From Desertifilum tharense IPPAS B-1220 (GTDB lineage: Bacteria; Cyanobacteriota; Cyanobacteriia; Cyanobacteriales; Desertifilaceae), in assembly GCF_001746915.1 (NCBI RefSeq), contig NZ_MJGC01000066.1:1-64000 (forward strand): a stretch of DNA of 64,000 bases, in the 5' to 3' direction. Under the pieces are notes generated by a model. That model made no database searches. It was not told where the DNA came from and saw only the letters and a program-made list of their open reading frames with translations. Position numbers and translations under genes: made by a program. Each line of letters opens with the position of its first letter. The first letter of the stretch is position 1. Positions 26,432-35,077 of the stretch are shown piece by piece.

Positions 26432-29400
26432 ATGCAACTGCTGAAACGGACAACGCTCCATTGTCAGGAAGGGTCTTCAGATAAAGTCTATGAAGTGGAT
26501 TTGTGTCAAACTGAGGGCGGCTATCTCGTCAATTTTCGCTACGGACGACGAGGAACGACCTTAAAGGAAGGGGTGAAAACTACCACCCCCGTCCCGCTAG
26601 CGCAGGCTGAAAAGGTCTTTGACAAGCTAGTGAGTGAAAAGACCAAAAAAGGCTATCACGACGTTTCAGAACCCATCTCAGCCCCGGAAACCACCCCAAA
26701 AGTTACCTTTACCAGTCGGGAACAGGCAATCTTAGAACGTCTTGCAGGGCGAGGAAATCCCAAATGGCCCTTATCGCGGGTAATTTGGCGGGCGGGAGAG
26801 TTGCACATGAGTGAAGCAACGCCCCAACTCTTGGAACTTTTAGGCAAGCACGATGCGTTAACCGATTATTGTATTGCTTGGGCGTTGGGTTACTGTGGGG
26901 GAGAAGGGGCGCTAGAAGCCCTGATTCAGCTTTACCAAAATTCGGCAACACCTGAATTTGTTGCCCGTATCGCTTTTGAAGCCATTCTTAAACTCTCCGA
27001 TCCGCAGACCCAAGCGGATTTACAATCGGAGATGATTGAATTCTTGCCGCCTGAGTTGCGTTCCCTCGCGCAAAATGGCAGTATTGAAGCCCTCACCGCC
27101 GAACTGAATCGCTATCTTGAAAGTGCAGATTATCAGCATTTTGCGGTTCTCGATAGGTTCTACCAAATTGATAACGCCTATACCCGCCCAGTTTTACTCA
27201 ACCTCTTAAAAACCGTTAGTTTTCGCCCGAACTTCTTTCAACGCATCCGCCATATCTTCAAAATGGCTGAGTATCGCCGCGATGCAGAAGTGTTCGCGAT
27301 TCTCGTCCGTCGCTTTGAATCAGAACCCCGCTATTATGTTAATAATCGCTGGGGAGTGAATGTACCGGGCGTTGGCTATCTCTCGAATCAAGAATATCGC
27401 TACAATCCAGAAACCCGACGCGGCGAATATATTACCACCCATGCCCTTACGAATGAAATTCGCAGCCCTAACAGTCATTTAGCTTACAGCAATCGGACTT
27501 GCGAATATTTCAAGCGGCGAATGTGGCGCAGTCTAAAGCAATTAGGAGAAGCCAACAACCCAGACTATATTGCGATCGCAGTATCTCTATTGCTGCAATA
27601 CTGCGATCGCGATGCCCAACCTGTCAAGTCTACGGTTCTCTATCGTTGGAATTATCAAACAGGTGCAGCCACTCAGCAGAAAATTGAGTGGGGGGCTTTT
27701 GCTGGATATCTGACATTCAATCATATTCTGCATGAAAATAGCCCCGATTTCTATTTAGCGCCAGGTACAACGGCTTGGCGTACCCGCCTGTCTGCTTCAG
27801 AAAGGGTATCTGAAGTCCGGGAAGAAGCGTTTCCCCAGTTGTGGGACAATCATCCAGAGGCTTTGCTGCAACTGTTGCAAGCCAGCGAATGTTTACCCGT
27901 CCATCAGTTTGCTGCAAAAGCGCTGAGAGAACAAGGGCAATTTTGCCAGACGTTGAGTTTAGCTACCCTGGTGCAACTGGTTGGGAAACCTTACGAAGTT
28001 ACGGCTAAACTGGCTTACGATCTAATCGTTCAGAATGGCTATCATCAATCCGCAGATTTTGAGTTAATCTTAGCTGTGCTTCGTTGCGTTTCACCCGTTG
28101 CCCGCGCCGGGGCCTATAGTTGGATTGAAGCCAACCGGGAACGCTATCTAGAATCTAGTCAGTTCATTGCAGATTTAGTCCTCTCTGAGTATACAGACAC
28201 TCGTGCCTTTGCTCGTCGCTTGCTCAGTAGTTCTGTAATTAGCGATGCAACGGCAAAAGTCTTAATCGGTAGAATTATTGCAGGCTTAATCTCGCTGACT
28301 CCTGCCCAAGCGGAACTGGCGAAAGAGGTTGGCGAAACGCTGGTTGTTTGCTTTGCGCCGCAGTTACGTCAAATTGGGTTAGGCGTTGTCATAGATTTAT
28401 TGCGCCATCCGCTACCGGAAGTGCAAGAAACGGGGGCGAGAATTCTCCTCAACCACGCTACACCCGCCGTTGAGTTACCGCCGAATTTGATTGAATCTCT
28501 GATAGAGTCGCCCTATGAAGCGGTTCGGGTAATTGGGGTACGGATTTTGGGACAATTACCTGATGATAGACTCATGCGCGATCGCACTTTGTTAGTGGCA
28601 ATGGCGGTGAGTTCCGTTCCTGACCTACGCGCAGGGATTCAATCGACCATTCGCCGCTTAGGCGATCGCTATCCTGATTTTAGTACGCAAATCGCCACAG
28701 ATTTAATCGAAGTTCTGCTGTCACCCGAAAAACACGAGGGCGTTCACAATGACGTAGTGCAATTACTCAAAAGTCTTCCCCAATGGCAAGATAACATTGA
28801 ACGAGAGATTAACTTAAAATTACTCCAAGCCAAGTCTTCAGCCGCCCAAGAGTTAGGGGGAGTTGTCCTGCTGCGTCATGCCTCCGATTGGGTGCTAGAG
28901 TTTGAGGTGGCTGAACTTGTCAAACTGGCTAGCCATCAAATTTTAGCCGTTCGAGAAGCGGCTAGACAGATGTTTGTCAGCAATCGGGATAAGATTCGCA
29001 ACTCCACTGAAGCTAAACTTGCTGCCGTTCGCATCCTAGAGTCAAAATGGCAAGATAGCCGCGAATTTGCCCATCAATTTTTCAATACCCAATTCATCCC
29101 TGAAGATTGGACGCCGGATGTCATGATTCTAGTTTGCGATAGCATCCGCGATGATGTGCGCCAGTTTGGACGAGACTTAGTAACGCGCTACTTTGAACAA
29201 GATTATGGCACCGAATACTTACTCAAATTCAGCGAACATCCTTCAGCGGATATGCAACTCTTCGCGAGTCATTATCTCGAAAATTACGCCGCAAATAACC
29301 TAGAACGATTGCGTCAGTTGATGCCCTATTTTATCACCGTTCTTTGTCAAGTCAATCGGGGACGAGTTGCCAAAGATCGCATCTTCAAATTCTTGAAAAA

Positions 29401-29578
29401 AGAATCCCAAAAAACTGAAGCCGCCGCCCAAATTGTCGCTGAAATCCTCACTCGCCAATCTCTAACAATGGCTATCGGCGATAAAGCCACCGCTATTCAA
29501 ATCTTACTCAAAATTCATCAACAATATCCACAGATTCCTGTCCCTCTGCAAATTCAGCCCGTTCCCACTCAAGTTTAA
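26432..29578 (+). CDS. WGR-domain, HEAT-repeat-like giant protein (MolR-like)
   Basis: This is a 1048-residue soluble protein. Residues 1-80 are a WGR domain (SSDKVYEVDLCQ, NFRYGRRGTTLKEG), a nucleic-acid- or partner-binding module also found in PARPs and E. coli MolR-like proteins. The rest is helical repeats of HEAT/armadillo character, for example ALGYCGGEGALEALIQLY, VRVIGVRILGQLPDDRLM and VREAARQMFVSN. The next gene encodes a SWIM-finger protein 14 bases on, and this pairing recalls the MolR/YehI plus YehQ part of the E. coli yeh cluster. The MoxR ATPase and vWA genes usual in that cluster are not adjacent here. Its function is unknown. Confidence 0.8.
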   Translation: MQLLKRTTLHCQEGSSDKVYEVDLCQTEGGYLVNFRYGRRGTTLKEGVKTTTPVPLAQAEKVFDKLVSEKTKKGYHDVSEPISAPETTPKVTFTSREQAILERLAGRGNPKWPLSRVIWRAGELHMSEATPQLLELLGKHDALTDYCIAWALGYCGGEGALEALIQLYQNSATPEFVARIAFEAILKLSDPQTQADLQSEMIEFLPPELRSLAQNGSIEALTAELNRYLESADYQHFAVLDRFYQIDNAYTRPVLLNLLKTVSFRPNFFQRIRHIFKMAEYRRDAEVFAILVRRFESEPRYYVNNRWGVNVPGVGYLSNQEYRYNPETRRGEYITTHALTNEIRSPNSHLAYSNRTCEYFKRRMWRSLKQLGEANNPDYIAIAVSLLLQYCDRDAQPVKSTVLYRWNYQTGAATQQKIEWGAFAGYLTFNHILHENSPDFYLAPGTTAWRTRLSASERVSEVREEAFPQLWDNHPEALLQLLQASECLPVHQFAAKALREQGQFCQTLSLATLVQLVGKPYEVTAKLAYDLIVQNGYHQSADFELILAVLRCVSPVARAGAYSWIEANRERYLESSQFIADLVLSEYTDTRAFARRLLSSSVISDATAKVLIGRIIAGLISLTPAQAELAKEVGETLVVCFAPQLRQIGLGVVIDLLRHPLPEVQETGARILLNHATPAVELPPNLIESLIESPYEAVRVIGVRILGQLPDDRLMRDRTLLVAMAVSSVPDLRAGIQSTIRRLGDRYPDFSTQIATDLIEVLLSPEKHEGVHNDVVQLLKSLPQWQDNIEREINLKLLQAKSSAAQELGGVVLLRHASDWVLEFEVAELVKLASHQILAVREAARQMFVSNRDKIRNSTEAKLAAVRILESKWQDSREFAHQFFNTQFIPEDWTPDVMILVCDSIRDDVRQFGRDLVTRYFEQDYGTEYLLKFSEHPSADMQLFASHYLENYAANNLERLRQLMPYFITVLCQVNRGRVAKDRIFKFLKKESQKTEAAAQIVAEILTRQSLTMAIGDKATAIQILLKIHQQYPQIPVPLQIQPVPTQV

Positions 29579-29592
29579 GATGAGGTCAAGGT

Positions 29593-31239
29593 ATGGAATT
29601 TAGTTATGCTTATAAGGGTAGTACAAGCGTGCGCGATCGCGCTTCTGAAACTCAACTTTCCTTTTCCCCCGATACCAAACGCCCGCCTACCTATTTTATC
29701 GGCGAATTAAATAAAAATGTCGCCTTCCGGGAAGCCATCAGCGCCCTACACGATGTCGTCGTTTCCGATATGCGCTTTAAGCCCAAAGATAAAACCCAGT
29801 ATAAAGAATGGCGGGCAAAACAAGAGGAAAATTTAGATTGGGTAGAGATTACCAATCAACGCCAAGAAGTCAAGCAGAAAATCAAAGAACTGCAAGCCGA
29901 ACTCTACCAACTCTATCAAAATAGTTGGGAACGCCGCAAACCCTATTGGGACGCTAGAAGCCGCTTTCAAAATTACGTTTTTCAACAACAACTTGACTTT
30001 TACTTCGTTTTCGATCCAGTTATTACCGTTCACCCCGATGAAATCTTCTTTGAATGTTTCAGCCAGGATGAATCTACCTACGGACGCTTAGGCGCAAGCT
30101 ACGAGGTTTTTAAAAATATCAACGAATTCGCCTGCGGTACCACCAATATCGATTACTCCGCCGCCTTATACGACGAATTCCAGAAAATTCGCAGCTACAA
30201 AACCACCCAATTTCAAGTTGACCCTTCCGGCTTTGAAGTCCAAACCACCCACGAAGAAACCTTCAAAGAAGTTAAAATCGACTTACCCGAAAGTTGGGTC
30301 AGAGGCTTTTTGCAAGTCAGTTCGGCGATGTCCCTTCCCGCCATTCGCTTCGACTTGCATCCAATGGATATTTATAATTTATGCCTGATTCTGCGCCGCC
30401 ACAAAGAAAAGAAAGGACCTCGCAGCCTCCGCTACCACCTCACCCCCGGACAACCGATTAAAATCGTCTTTGAACCGTGGGATATTGAACTAACCTGTCC
30501 CCGTTCCCCCTACCTGGGTTCCGACGAACAAATGATTCGCGTTTGGGGACGCCGACGCCTGCATATTTTAGAACGTCTGATTCCCATTACCCAAAAATTC
30601 ACCGTCCATCTGTTAGGTACGGGAATGCCTTCATTTTACGTTGCCGATTTAGGCGATATGTCCTTTACTTTAGGGCTTTCTGGCTGGACGGCCAACGACT
30701 GGGCCCAAGCTGGGAACTTTGACCTAATGGCCCCCCGCGCCGATGTAGACTCCTATACGCAGCAGCGCGTCTTTGAAGCCTTGCGGGAAACCTGGCGAGA
30801 AACCGCCGACTCCCTCGCAGACCGCTTGAATTTAAGCCGTACTGCCGTTTTAGGGGCGTTAGGGGCCTATACTCAAGCAGGACGGGCTATTTACGACCTG
30901 AATAAACAAGTCTATCGCTTGCGAGAACTCAGTCGCGAACCCTTACCGATGGAACGGTTGCGCTTTGCGAACGAACGCGAGGAGAAAGCCACCCGCTTCC
31001 TAAGCCAAAACGCCATAACCGTAACTTCCGCAACTAGCGATACGGCGGGAAATATCGCCCTTCAGGGTACAGTCAAGGAAAACAGTCGCGAGTATAACCC
31101 GACATTGACGTGCGATCGCGATGAGCGTATGATTCAAGCAGAATGTACTTGCAACTGGCACCAGCAAAATAAGCTGTACAAAGGGCCATGCGAGCATATT
31201 CTGGCACTGAGAATGCAACACGCTCGCCAGTGTCGTTAA
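29593..31239 (+). CDS. SWIM zinc-finger protein
   Basis: In this 548-residue protein the C-terminal 60 residues carry a SWIM finger, CTCNWHQQNKLYKGPCEHI (CxC...CxH), expected to bind zinc and nucleic acid or protein. The N-terminal 420 residues are mixed and include WNTVEITNQR-like helical and coiled regions (about 75-120) and a C-terminal winged-helix-like stretch near residue 400 (SLADRLNLSRTAVLGALGAY). It follows the WGR gene by 14 bases, so co-transcription is likely, and resembles YehQ-type partners of MolR-like proteins. The operon seems to end here, with a large inverted repeat downstream. Confidence 0.8.
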   Translation: MEFSYAYKGSTSVRDRASETQLSFSPDTKRPPTYFIGELNKNVAFREAISALHDVVVSDMRFKPKDKTQYKEWRAKQEENLDWVEITNQRQEVKQKIKELQAELYQLYQNSWERRKPYWDARSRFQNYVFQQQLDFYFVFDPVITVHPDEIFFECFSQDESTYGRLGASYEVFKNINEFACGTTNIDYSAALYDEFQKIRSYKTTQFQVDPSGFEVQTTHEETFKEVKIDLPESWVRGFLQVSSAMSLPAIRFDLHPMDIYNLCLILRRHKEKKGPRSLRYHLTPGQPIKIVFEPWDIELTCPRSPYLGSDEQMIRVWGRRRLHILERLIPITQKFTVHLLGTGMPSFYVADLGDMSFTLGLSGWTANDWAQAGNFDLMAPRADVDSYTQQRVFEALRETWRETADSLADRLNLSRTAVLGALGAYTQAGRAIYDLNKQVYRLRELSREPLPMERLRFANEREEKATRFLSQNAITVTSATSDTAGNIALQGTVKENSREYNPTLTCDRDERMIQAECTCNWHQQNKLYKGPCEHILALRMQHARQCR

Positions 31240-31346
31240 GCGATCGCATCCCATCGTACCTCGGTCAACAATCCTTGCAATTTGGACGGTGTATCGCCGC
31301 CCTTGCGCTGAGTTCACACACGCATCACTAGCCTCCTCTTGACTGT

Positions 31347-31419
31347 GCGGTGTTACGGGTACTCAAGGTATTCCGGTTTGACTTCCTTGAAGTGAATGAC
31401 CTTGAGTACCCGACACCGC
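31347..31419. repeat. long inverted repeat (21-bp arms, two-base bulge)
   Basis: The left arm (31347-31369) starts GCGGTGT and ends CGGGTACTCAAGGT; the right arm (31399-31419) is its reverse complement apart from a two-base insertion in the left arm. The loop contains a smaller ACTTC/GAAGT hairpin. No T run follows. It sits between the SWIM gene and msrA in a 345-base gap with no supported gene. Possible roles are a cruciform, a miniature mobile element or a processing site. Confidence 0.85.
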
Positions 31420-31584
31420 TTGAGTTGAGAAGTCTAGTCCTAGGGAGTTTACGAAGGAACCGAGAACGATGGGGCGCGATTTTTTCTTTCACCCCACCCC
31501 AGATTACCGATCCGATTTGCTATTTCCCCAGAGGTTAAGATTGTTTAAGATCGAAGTATCACGATCGCATTCATTCTAAAACTC

Positions 31585-32244
31585 ATGGCAATCTTTGGAT
31601 TTGGTAAAAAAGCTTCCATGCCTTCCCCCTCCGAGGCATTACCCGGACGGTCTGAAGCCATCCCTGTCCCCAATAGCCACTACGTTAATGGTAATCCCAT
31701 CAAACCCCCGTTTCCCGAAGGTTTAGAACTCGCCATGTTTGGTCTAGGTTGCTTCTGGGGTGCAGAACGCCGTTTTTGGCAGCAAGAAGGCGTCTTTACC
31801 ACCGCCGTAGGCTATGCAGGCGGCTATACCCCCAACGCCACCTATCAAGAAGTCTGTAGTGGAATGACGGGACATAATGAAGTCGTTCTCGTCGTTTTTG
31901 ACCCCAAAGTCATCAGCTACGGCGACTTACTCAAAGTCTTCTGGGAAAGCCACAACCCCACCCAAGGAATGCGCCAAGGAAACGACGTAGGAACCCAATA
32001 TCGTTCCGGTATCTACACCTACTCAGAAGCCCAAAAACAACTGGCTGAAGCTTCTCGCAACACCTATCAAGAAGCCTTGAGTAAAGCAGGTCACGGTAAG
32101 ATTACGACAGAAATTATCGATGCCCCTGAATTCTACTATGCTGAAGGGTATCATCAACAGTACCTCGCCAAAAATCCCGGTGGATATTGCGGTTTAGGTG
32201 GAACCAATGTTTCCTGTCCTATGCCAACCAATGTCACGCTATAG
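31585..32244 (+). CDS. msrA: peptide-methionine (S)-S-oxide reductase
   Basis: MsrA repairs oxidised methionine in proteins using thioredoxin. The 219-residue product has the catalytic [13 protein letters not shown] motif (Cys near residue 55), then [53 protein letters not shown] and [21 protein letters not shown]. The N-terminal 40 residues ([18 protein letters not shown]) precede the core, as in many plant and cyanobacterial MsrA. The gene is alone and ends at a clear terminator. Confidence 0.95.
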   Translation: MAIFGFGKKASMPSPSEALPGRSEAIPVPNSHYVNGNPIKPPFPEGLELAMFGLGCFWGAERRFWQQEGVFTTAVGYAGGYTPNATYQEVCSGMTGHNEVVLVVFDPKVISYGDLLKVFWESHNPTQGMRQGNDVGTQYRSGIYTYSEAQKQLAEASRNTYQEALSKAGHGKITTEIIDAPEFYYAEGYHQQYLAKNPGGYCGLGGTNVSCPMPTNVTL

Positions 32245-32325
32245 AGAGATGAAATAGCGCCCCTTTAAAGAATTGAGAAATCTCTTTTAGGGATTTCAAT
32301 CCTAATTAGAAATAGTAAACCCTAC

Positions 32326-32359
32326 AGATGGCGTCTCTTCAAATTCGCCATCTTTTTTT
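32326..32359 (+). terminator. intrinsic terminator of msrA
   Basis: AGATGGCG (32326-32333) and CGCCATCT (32346-32353) pair perfectly and are followed by six T. Confidence 0.85.
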
Positions 32360-32389
32360 AGACGCGCTAGTAGGTTGGGTTGACGGAGG

Positions 32390-32550
32390 AAACCCAACAC
32401 CCAATTCAATTAAAAACATCGGAGGTTAGCTGAATAGAGAAAACCCAACACCCAATTCAATTGAAAACCATCAGAGGCTAGCTGAATGGAGGAAACCCAA
32501 CACTCAATTCAATTGAAAACCATCAGAGGTTAGCTAAATAGAAGAAACCT
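32390..32550. repeat. about 52-bp tandem repeat, three copies
   Basis: The unit starting AAACCCAACACCCAATTCAA begins at 32390, 32441 and 32493, with a partial fourth start at 32545; spacing is 51-52 bases. The whole unit is conserved, with no variable spacer, so it is not CRISPR. Just upstream GTTGGGTT (32375-32382) is complementary to AACCCAAC, so a hairpin can form with the first copy. Confidence 0.85.
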
Positions 32551-32680
32551 GTAGAGCTTAATCCTATAGCATTATTGAATGAATTGCTTGTACTGATATT
32601 GATTCTGTCCCTAGAGGGAGTATGCCCCCAATCTTTCCTCACTACAATGCCAGAAAAGCTTAATATTTAGGAAAAAGTAA

Positions 32681-32767
32681 ATGAGAATCTTCTTTTGGGT
32701 AAGTCTATCGTTTGTTGTCGTTGGCGCAGTTTCCCTGCTGCTGCAACCGATTATTGATGTGCATTAA
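32681..32767 (+). CDS. possible 28-residue single-span membrane peptide
   Basis: ATG at 32681 opens a 28-codon frame ending TAA at 32767. AGGAAA lies nine bases upstream. The product starts MRIFFWVSLSFVVVGAVSLL and finishes with a short polar tail, the layout of a one-helix membrane peptide. I do not recognise it. It lies 43 bases before the next gene on the same strand. It may be a chance frame. Confidence 0.35.
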   Translation: MRIFFWVSLSFVVVGAVSLLLQPIIDVH

Positions 32768-32810
32768 GTTTCAGTCTTAGAAAAAGTTTTAGCAAAAGTT
32801 GAGTTAAATC

Positions 32811-33323
32811 GTGAATTACCTTGTCGCCGTTTTATCCGACCGCATCCAAGCCGAACAAGCCTATTCTGCCTTAGAACAAGAAGGCTTATCTGCAAACCAA
32901 GTAGACATTTTAGGAAAAGGCTATAAAAGTGCTGATGAGTATGGGTTAATTAACCCCAATAAACAAGCCATTAAAGGGGCAACTCGCTTAGTTTACTGGC
33001 TGATTCCCTTTGGTTTCGCTGCCGGATATTTGTTCAATATACTCACCGGAATTACAATTATCCCCGGAGGAGGTTTCCTGAATCCCATTATTGGAGGTTT
33101 TCTCGGCGCTGCTTCGGGGGCGCTAGGTGCCTTTGTTGTTGGGGGACGAGTGGGCTTAACCGTCGGAAGTGGCGATGCCTTACCTTACCGCAACCGCCTC
33201 AATGCTGGAAAGTACCTGATTATCGTCAAAGGTAGCGAAGAACTCACCCGCCAAGCAACTCGCGTCCTGCGTCAATTTGAACCGGAAAATCTGCAAGGCT
33301 ATTCCGAACCCACTGGGGCATAA
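32811..33323 (+). CDS. conserved cyanobacterial protein with glycine-rich membrane region
   Basis: This 170-residue protein starts at GTG 32811 (VNYLVAVLSDRIQAEQAYSAL), a fold-like opening seen in small stress-related proteins. Residues 65-125 form two hydrophobic glycine-rich segments (IPFGFAAGYLFNILTGITII and NPIIGGFLGAASGALGAFVV). The C-terminal part (YLIIVKGSEELTRQATRVL) resembles the N-terminal strand-helix pattern. This suggests a ferredoxin-like domain split by a membrane hairpin. Similar proteins are annotated as general-stress or low-temperature-induced in cyanobacteria. The function here is not known. Confidence 0.7.
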   Translation: MNYLVAVLSDRIQAEQAYSALEQEGLSANQVDILGKGYKSADEYGLINPNKQAIKGATRLVYWLIPFGFAAGYLFNILTGITIIPGGGFLNPIIGGFLGAASGALGAFVVGGRVGLTVGSGDALPYRNRLNAGKYLIIVKGSEELTRQATRVLRQFEPENLQGYSEPTGA

Positions 33324-33341
33324 AATCAACGTTCATACGCA

Positions 33342-33376
33342 AAGAAACCGGGTTTCTAGCTACAACCCGGTTTCTT
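33342..33376. terminator. inverted repeat, probable terminator
   Basis: AAGAAACCGGGTT (33342-33354) and AACCCGGTTTCTT (33364-33376) pair perfectly over 13 bases with a nine-base loop, 19 bases after a stop codon. Only a short T-rich arm follows, so termination would be weak. Confidence 0.6.
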
Positions 33377-33422
33377 GGTGTTAGTGCGATCGCTTCCATC
33401 ATCACTAAAGCGCTGTTCGCCG
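33369..33422. repeat. left copy of a short duplicated sequence flanking the ATP-grasp/TA island
   Basis: From GGTTTCTTGGTGTTA through GTGCGATCGCTTCCATCATC to GCTGTTCGCC this matches 35483-35545 with few mismatches and a ten-base deletion. The right copy is the 3' end of the GH31 gene; read on the minus strand, the left copy would encode a similar C-terminal peptide (GEQRFSDDGSDRT). It may be a relic of a second GH31 3' end or a dispersed repeat. Confidence 0.65.
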
Positions 33423-33519
33423 ACCCAAAAGTCAGTGATAACGAGACTGTACAATCATGCAGAGACGTTAGCTCTCTAGCTACTGGAGGTTTGTATCTCA
33501 AGCTCGTTGATGAGGCAGC

Positions 33520-34275
33520 ATGATTTCTAAAGCCTTTATTCAGGAACAGGGTAACGGACGACTCGGAGAGGAAGAACAGAGGGTTGTTGCAGAACTTAAG
33601 CGTCGTGGAATTCCAATTACGTTCTATACCGAAAAGCGCATCCATCGCAGGCAACTTCCGCTCGATGGTGAGTCTTTGCTCGTTGGAGATATGTCTTGTA
33701 TTGCTGGAGCACTGAAACAGCTTTCCATTCCCGAACCTAAACCTAATGATTACCCAACTTCATTGAGTGAGTTTTTACATCGTCGTGTCTGGCGATCGAC
33801 ACTTGGGGAACTGGAAAGATGGTTACAAGGTGGCCGCTATCGAGCAACGTTTGTCAAACCAGCAACACGTCGCAAGCGGTTTACAGGATGTGTGTTCGAG
33901 TCTGAGTACGATTTGTCTCAAGTCTATGGAGTATCACGCCAAGAAAAGGTTCTGTGTTCTGAAGTGGTTGATTGGCTCAGTGAGTACCGAATTTATGTGG
34001 TTCATTCTGAAATCAGGAACGTGGATTGGTATGCTGGGAATGCAGATATTCCGATTGATATTGAAGAAGTACGCCGAGCTATTCAAGTATTAGACCAAGC
34101 AAAGGAATCTTATGCAGGTTATGCGATCGATTTTGGAGTTTTAGCTTCAGGTCAAACTGCCTTAGTTGAGATGAATGATGGTTTCGCTGTCGGTGCCTAC
34201 AGCATTGATAGCAAAAACTATACTGATATGATTTGGGCAAGGTGGGAGGAACTTCTGGCACAGCGCCAGGGCTAA
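33520..34275 (+). CDS. ATP-grasp protein, R2K-type (DUF4343)
   Basis: The 251-residue product fits the compact ATP-grasp group called DUF4343 or R2K clade. It has an N-terminal alpha/beta part (about 1-75), RRVWRSTLGELE (about 90-100), the characteristic FVKPATRRKRFTGCVFES segment holding basic ATP-binding residues (about 110-128), SEYRIYVVHSEIRN, and the metal-binding VEMNDGFAVGAYSID near the end. ATP-grasp enzymes ligate a carboxylate to an amine through an acyl phosphate. R2K members have been proposed to act in conflict-related peptide or RNA modification; that is literature inference. Here the gene sits with two toxin-antitoxin pairs between duplicated sequences. Confidence 0.75.
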   Translation: MISKAFIQEQGNGRLGEEEQRVVAELKRRGIPITFYTEKRIHRRQLPLDGESLLVGDMSCIAGALKQLSIPEPKPNDYPTSLSEFLHRRVWRSTLGELERWLQGGRYRATFVKPATRRKRFTGCVFESEYDLSQVYGVSRQEKVLCSEVVDWLSEYRIYVVHSEIRNVDWYAGNADIPIDIEEVRRAIQVLDQAKESYAGYAIDFGVLASGQTALVEMNDGFAVGAYSIDSKNYTDMIWARWEELLAQRQG

Positions 34276-34344
34276 CTCTTGTGACTGCGCCCACATCTCA
34301 ATGAGCTATAATTCAGCTTCATTATTGAAAAATAAAACAATCCT

Positions 34345-34566
34345 ATGGTTACTCGATTAGAGATTGAATCAGCAATTAGACAGTTATCCGAAGGTGAAGT
34401 CCGTGACTTGGCAAAATGGCTTCAGGACTATCTTGATGAAATGTGGGATCGGCAAATCGAAGCGGATGTGGTATCCGGTAAATTAGATGACCTAATTGCT
34501 CAAGCGGAAGCAGATATAGCCAATGATCAGGTGAGGAATTTAGATGAAGTCCTTCGCAACGGCTGA
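34345..34566 (+). CDS. antitoxin of a ParE/RelE-type pair
   Basis: This 73-residue acidic helical protein (MVTRLEIESAIRQLSEGEVRDL, then an Asp/Glu-rich tail AQAEADIANDQ) overlaps the following toxin gene by 23 bases. That overlap, size and composition are typical of small toxin-antitoxin antitoxins. No DNA-binding fold is obvious. The end, VRNLDEVLRNG, is probably toxin-binding. The gene is translated first, as expected when the antitoxin must be in excess. Confidence 0.7.
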   Translation: MVTRLEIESAIRQLSEGEVRDLAKWLQDYLDEMWDRQIEADVVSGKLDDLIAQAEADIANDQVRNLDEVLRNG

Positions 34567-34801
34567 GTTTTGGAAAGCCTATGCAGAATTGTCACCCGAT
34601 TTGAAGGAACAAGCGCGGAAGGCTTACAAGCTTTGGAAAGAGAATTCACTTCATCCCTCGCTGCACTTTAAAAAAGTTGGTAAGAATCTTTGGTCTGTTC
34701 GCATTAGTGGTGGATATCGCGCCTTGGGTCTGAAAAAAGGGGATGATTATTATTGGTTCTGGATTGGCGAACATGACCAATACGAGAACTTGTTAAAATA
34801 A
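34544..34801 (+). CDS. ParE/RelE-superfamily toxin
   Basis: The 85-residue basic protein MKSFATAEFWKAYAELSPDL continues with ARKAYKLWKEN and ends with the strand pair LWSVRISGGYRALG and DDYYWFWIGEHDQYENLL. This is the RelE/ParE fold in a short version with the conserved Arg in RISGGYRALG and a His in GEHDQY. It probably inhibits growth as a ribosome-associated nuclease or gyrase poison unless bound by the protein encoded just upstream. The overlap with the antitoxin (34544-34566) implies coupled translation. Confidence 0.78.
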   Translation: MKSFATAEFWKAYAELSPDLKEQARKAYKLWKENSLHPSLHFKKVGKNLWSVRISGGYRALGLKKGDDYYWFWIGEHDQYENLLK

Positions 34802-34828
34802 TTGGTTACTATTGTAGGAGAACGACTG

Positions 34829-35077
34829 ATGGAGATCGCGATCAATCTGACCCCAGAGTTAGAAGAACAGCTACGCAAGAAAGCTATCCACCGAGGGCAA
34901 GATATTAGTATTGTTGCTAGCGAGCTTTTGGCAAGCGTTCTTGAGTGGGAAACACAAGATTCGGAAGAGGCTATAAAAGGCATTCAGCAGGGATTAGAGG
35001 ATTTTGACGCAGGAAATTTCCGCTCTTTCAATGAATTTGCTGAGGAACAGCGTCGTAAGTACAACCTGCCAGAATGA
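34829..35077 (+). CDS. antitoxin of a second RelE/ParE-type pair
   Basis: It is 82 residues from ATG 34829 (MEIAINLTPELEEQLRKKAIHRGQ) with AGGAGAA just upstream; the frame is open from 34802 without a good start. The N-terminus resembles a ribbon-helix-helix-type DNA-binding antitoxin. The acidic C-terminal tail (GLEDFDAGNFRSFNEFAEEQ) should bind the toxin. The stop overlaps the toxin start by four bases (ATGA). It starts 28 bases after the first toxin gene, so the two modules are tandem. Confidence 0.78.
   Translation: MEIAINLTPELEEQLRKKAIHRGQDISIVASELLASVLEWETQDSEEAIKGIQQGLEDFDAGNFRSFNEFAEEQRRKYNLPE

Noticed and set aside
31350..31538. 62-codon frame before msrA
   Set aside because: It is formed largely from the long inverted repeat and shows no conserved pattern.
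32390..32550. Possible CRISPR array
   Set aside because: The full 52-base unit is repeated, with no distinct spacer sequences and no cas genes nearby.
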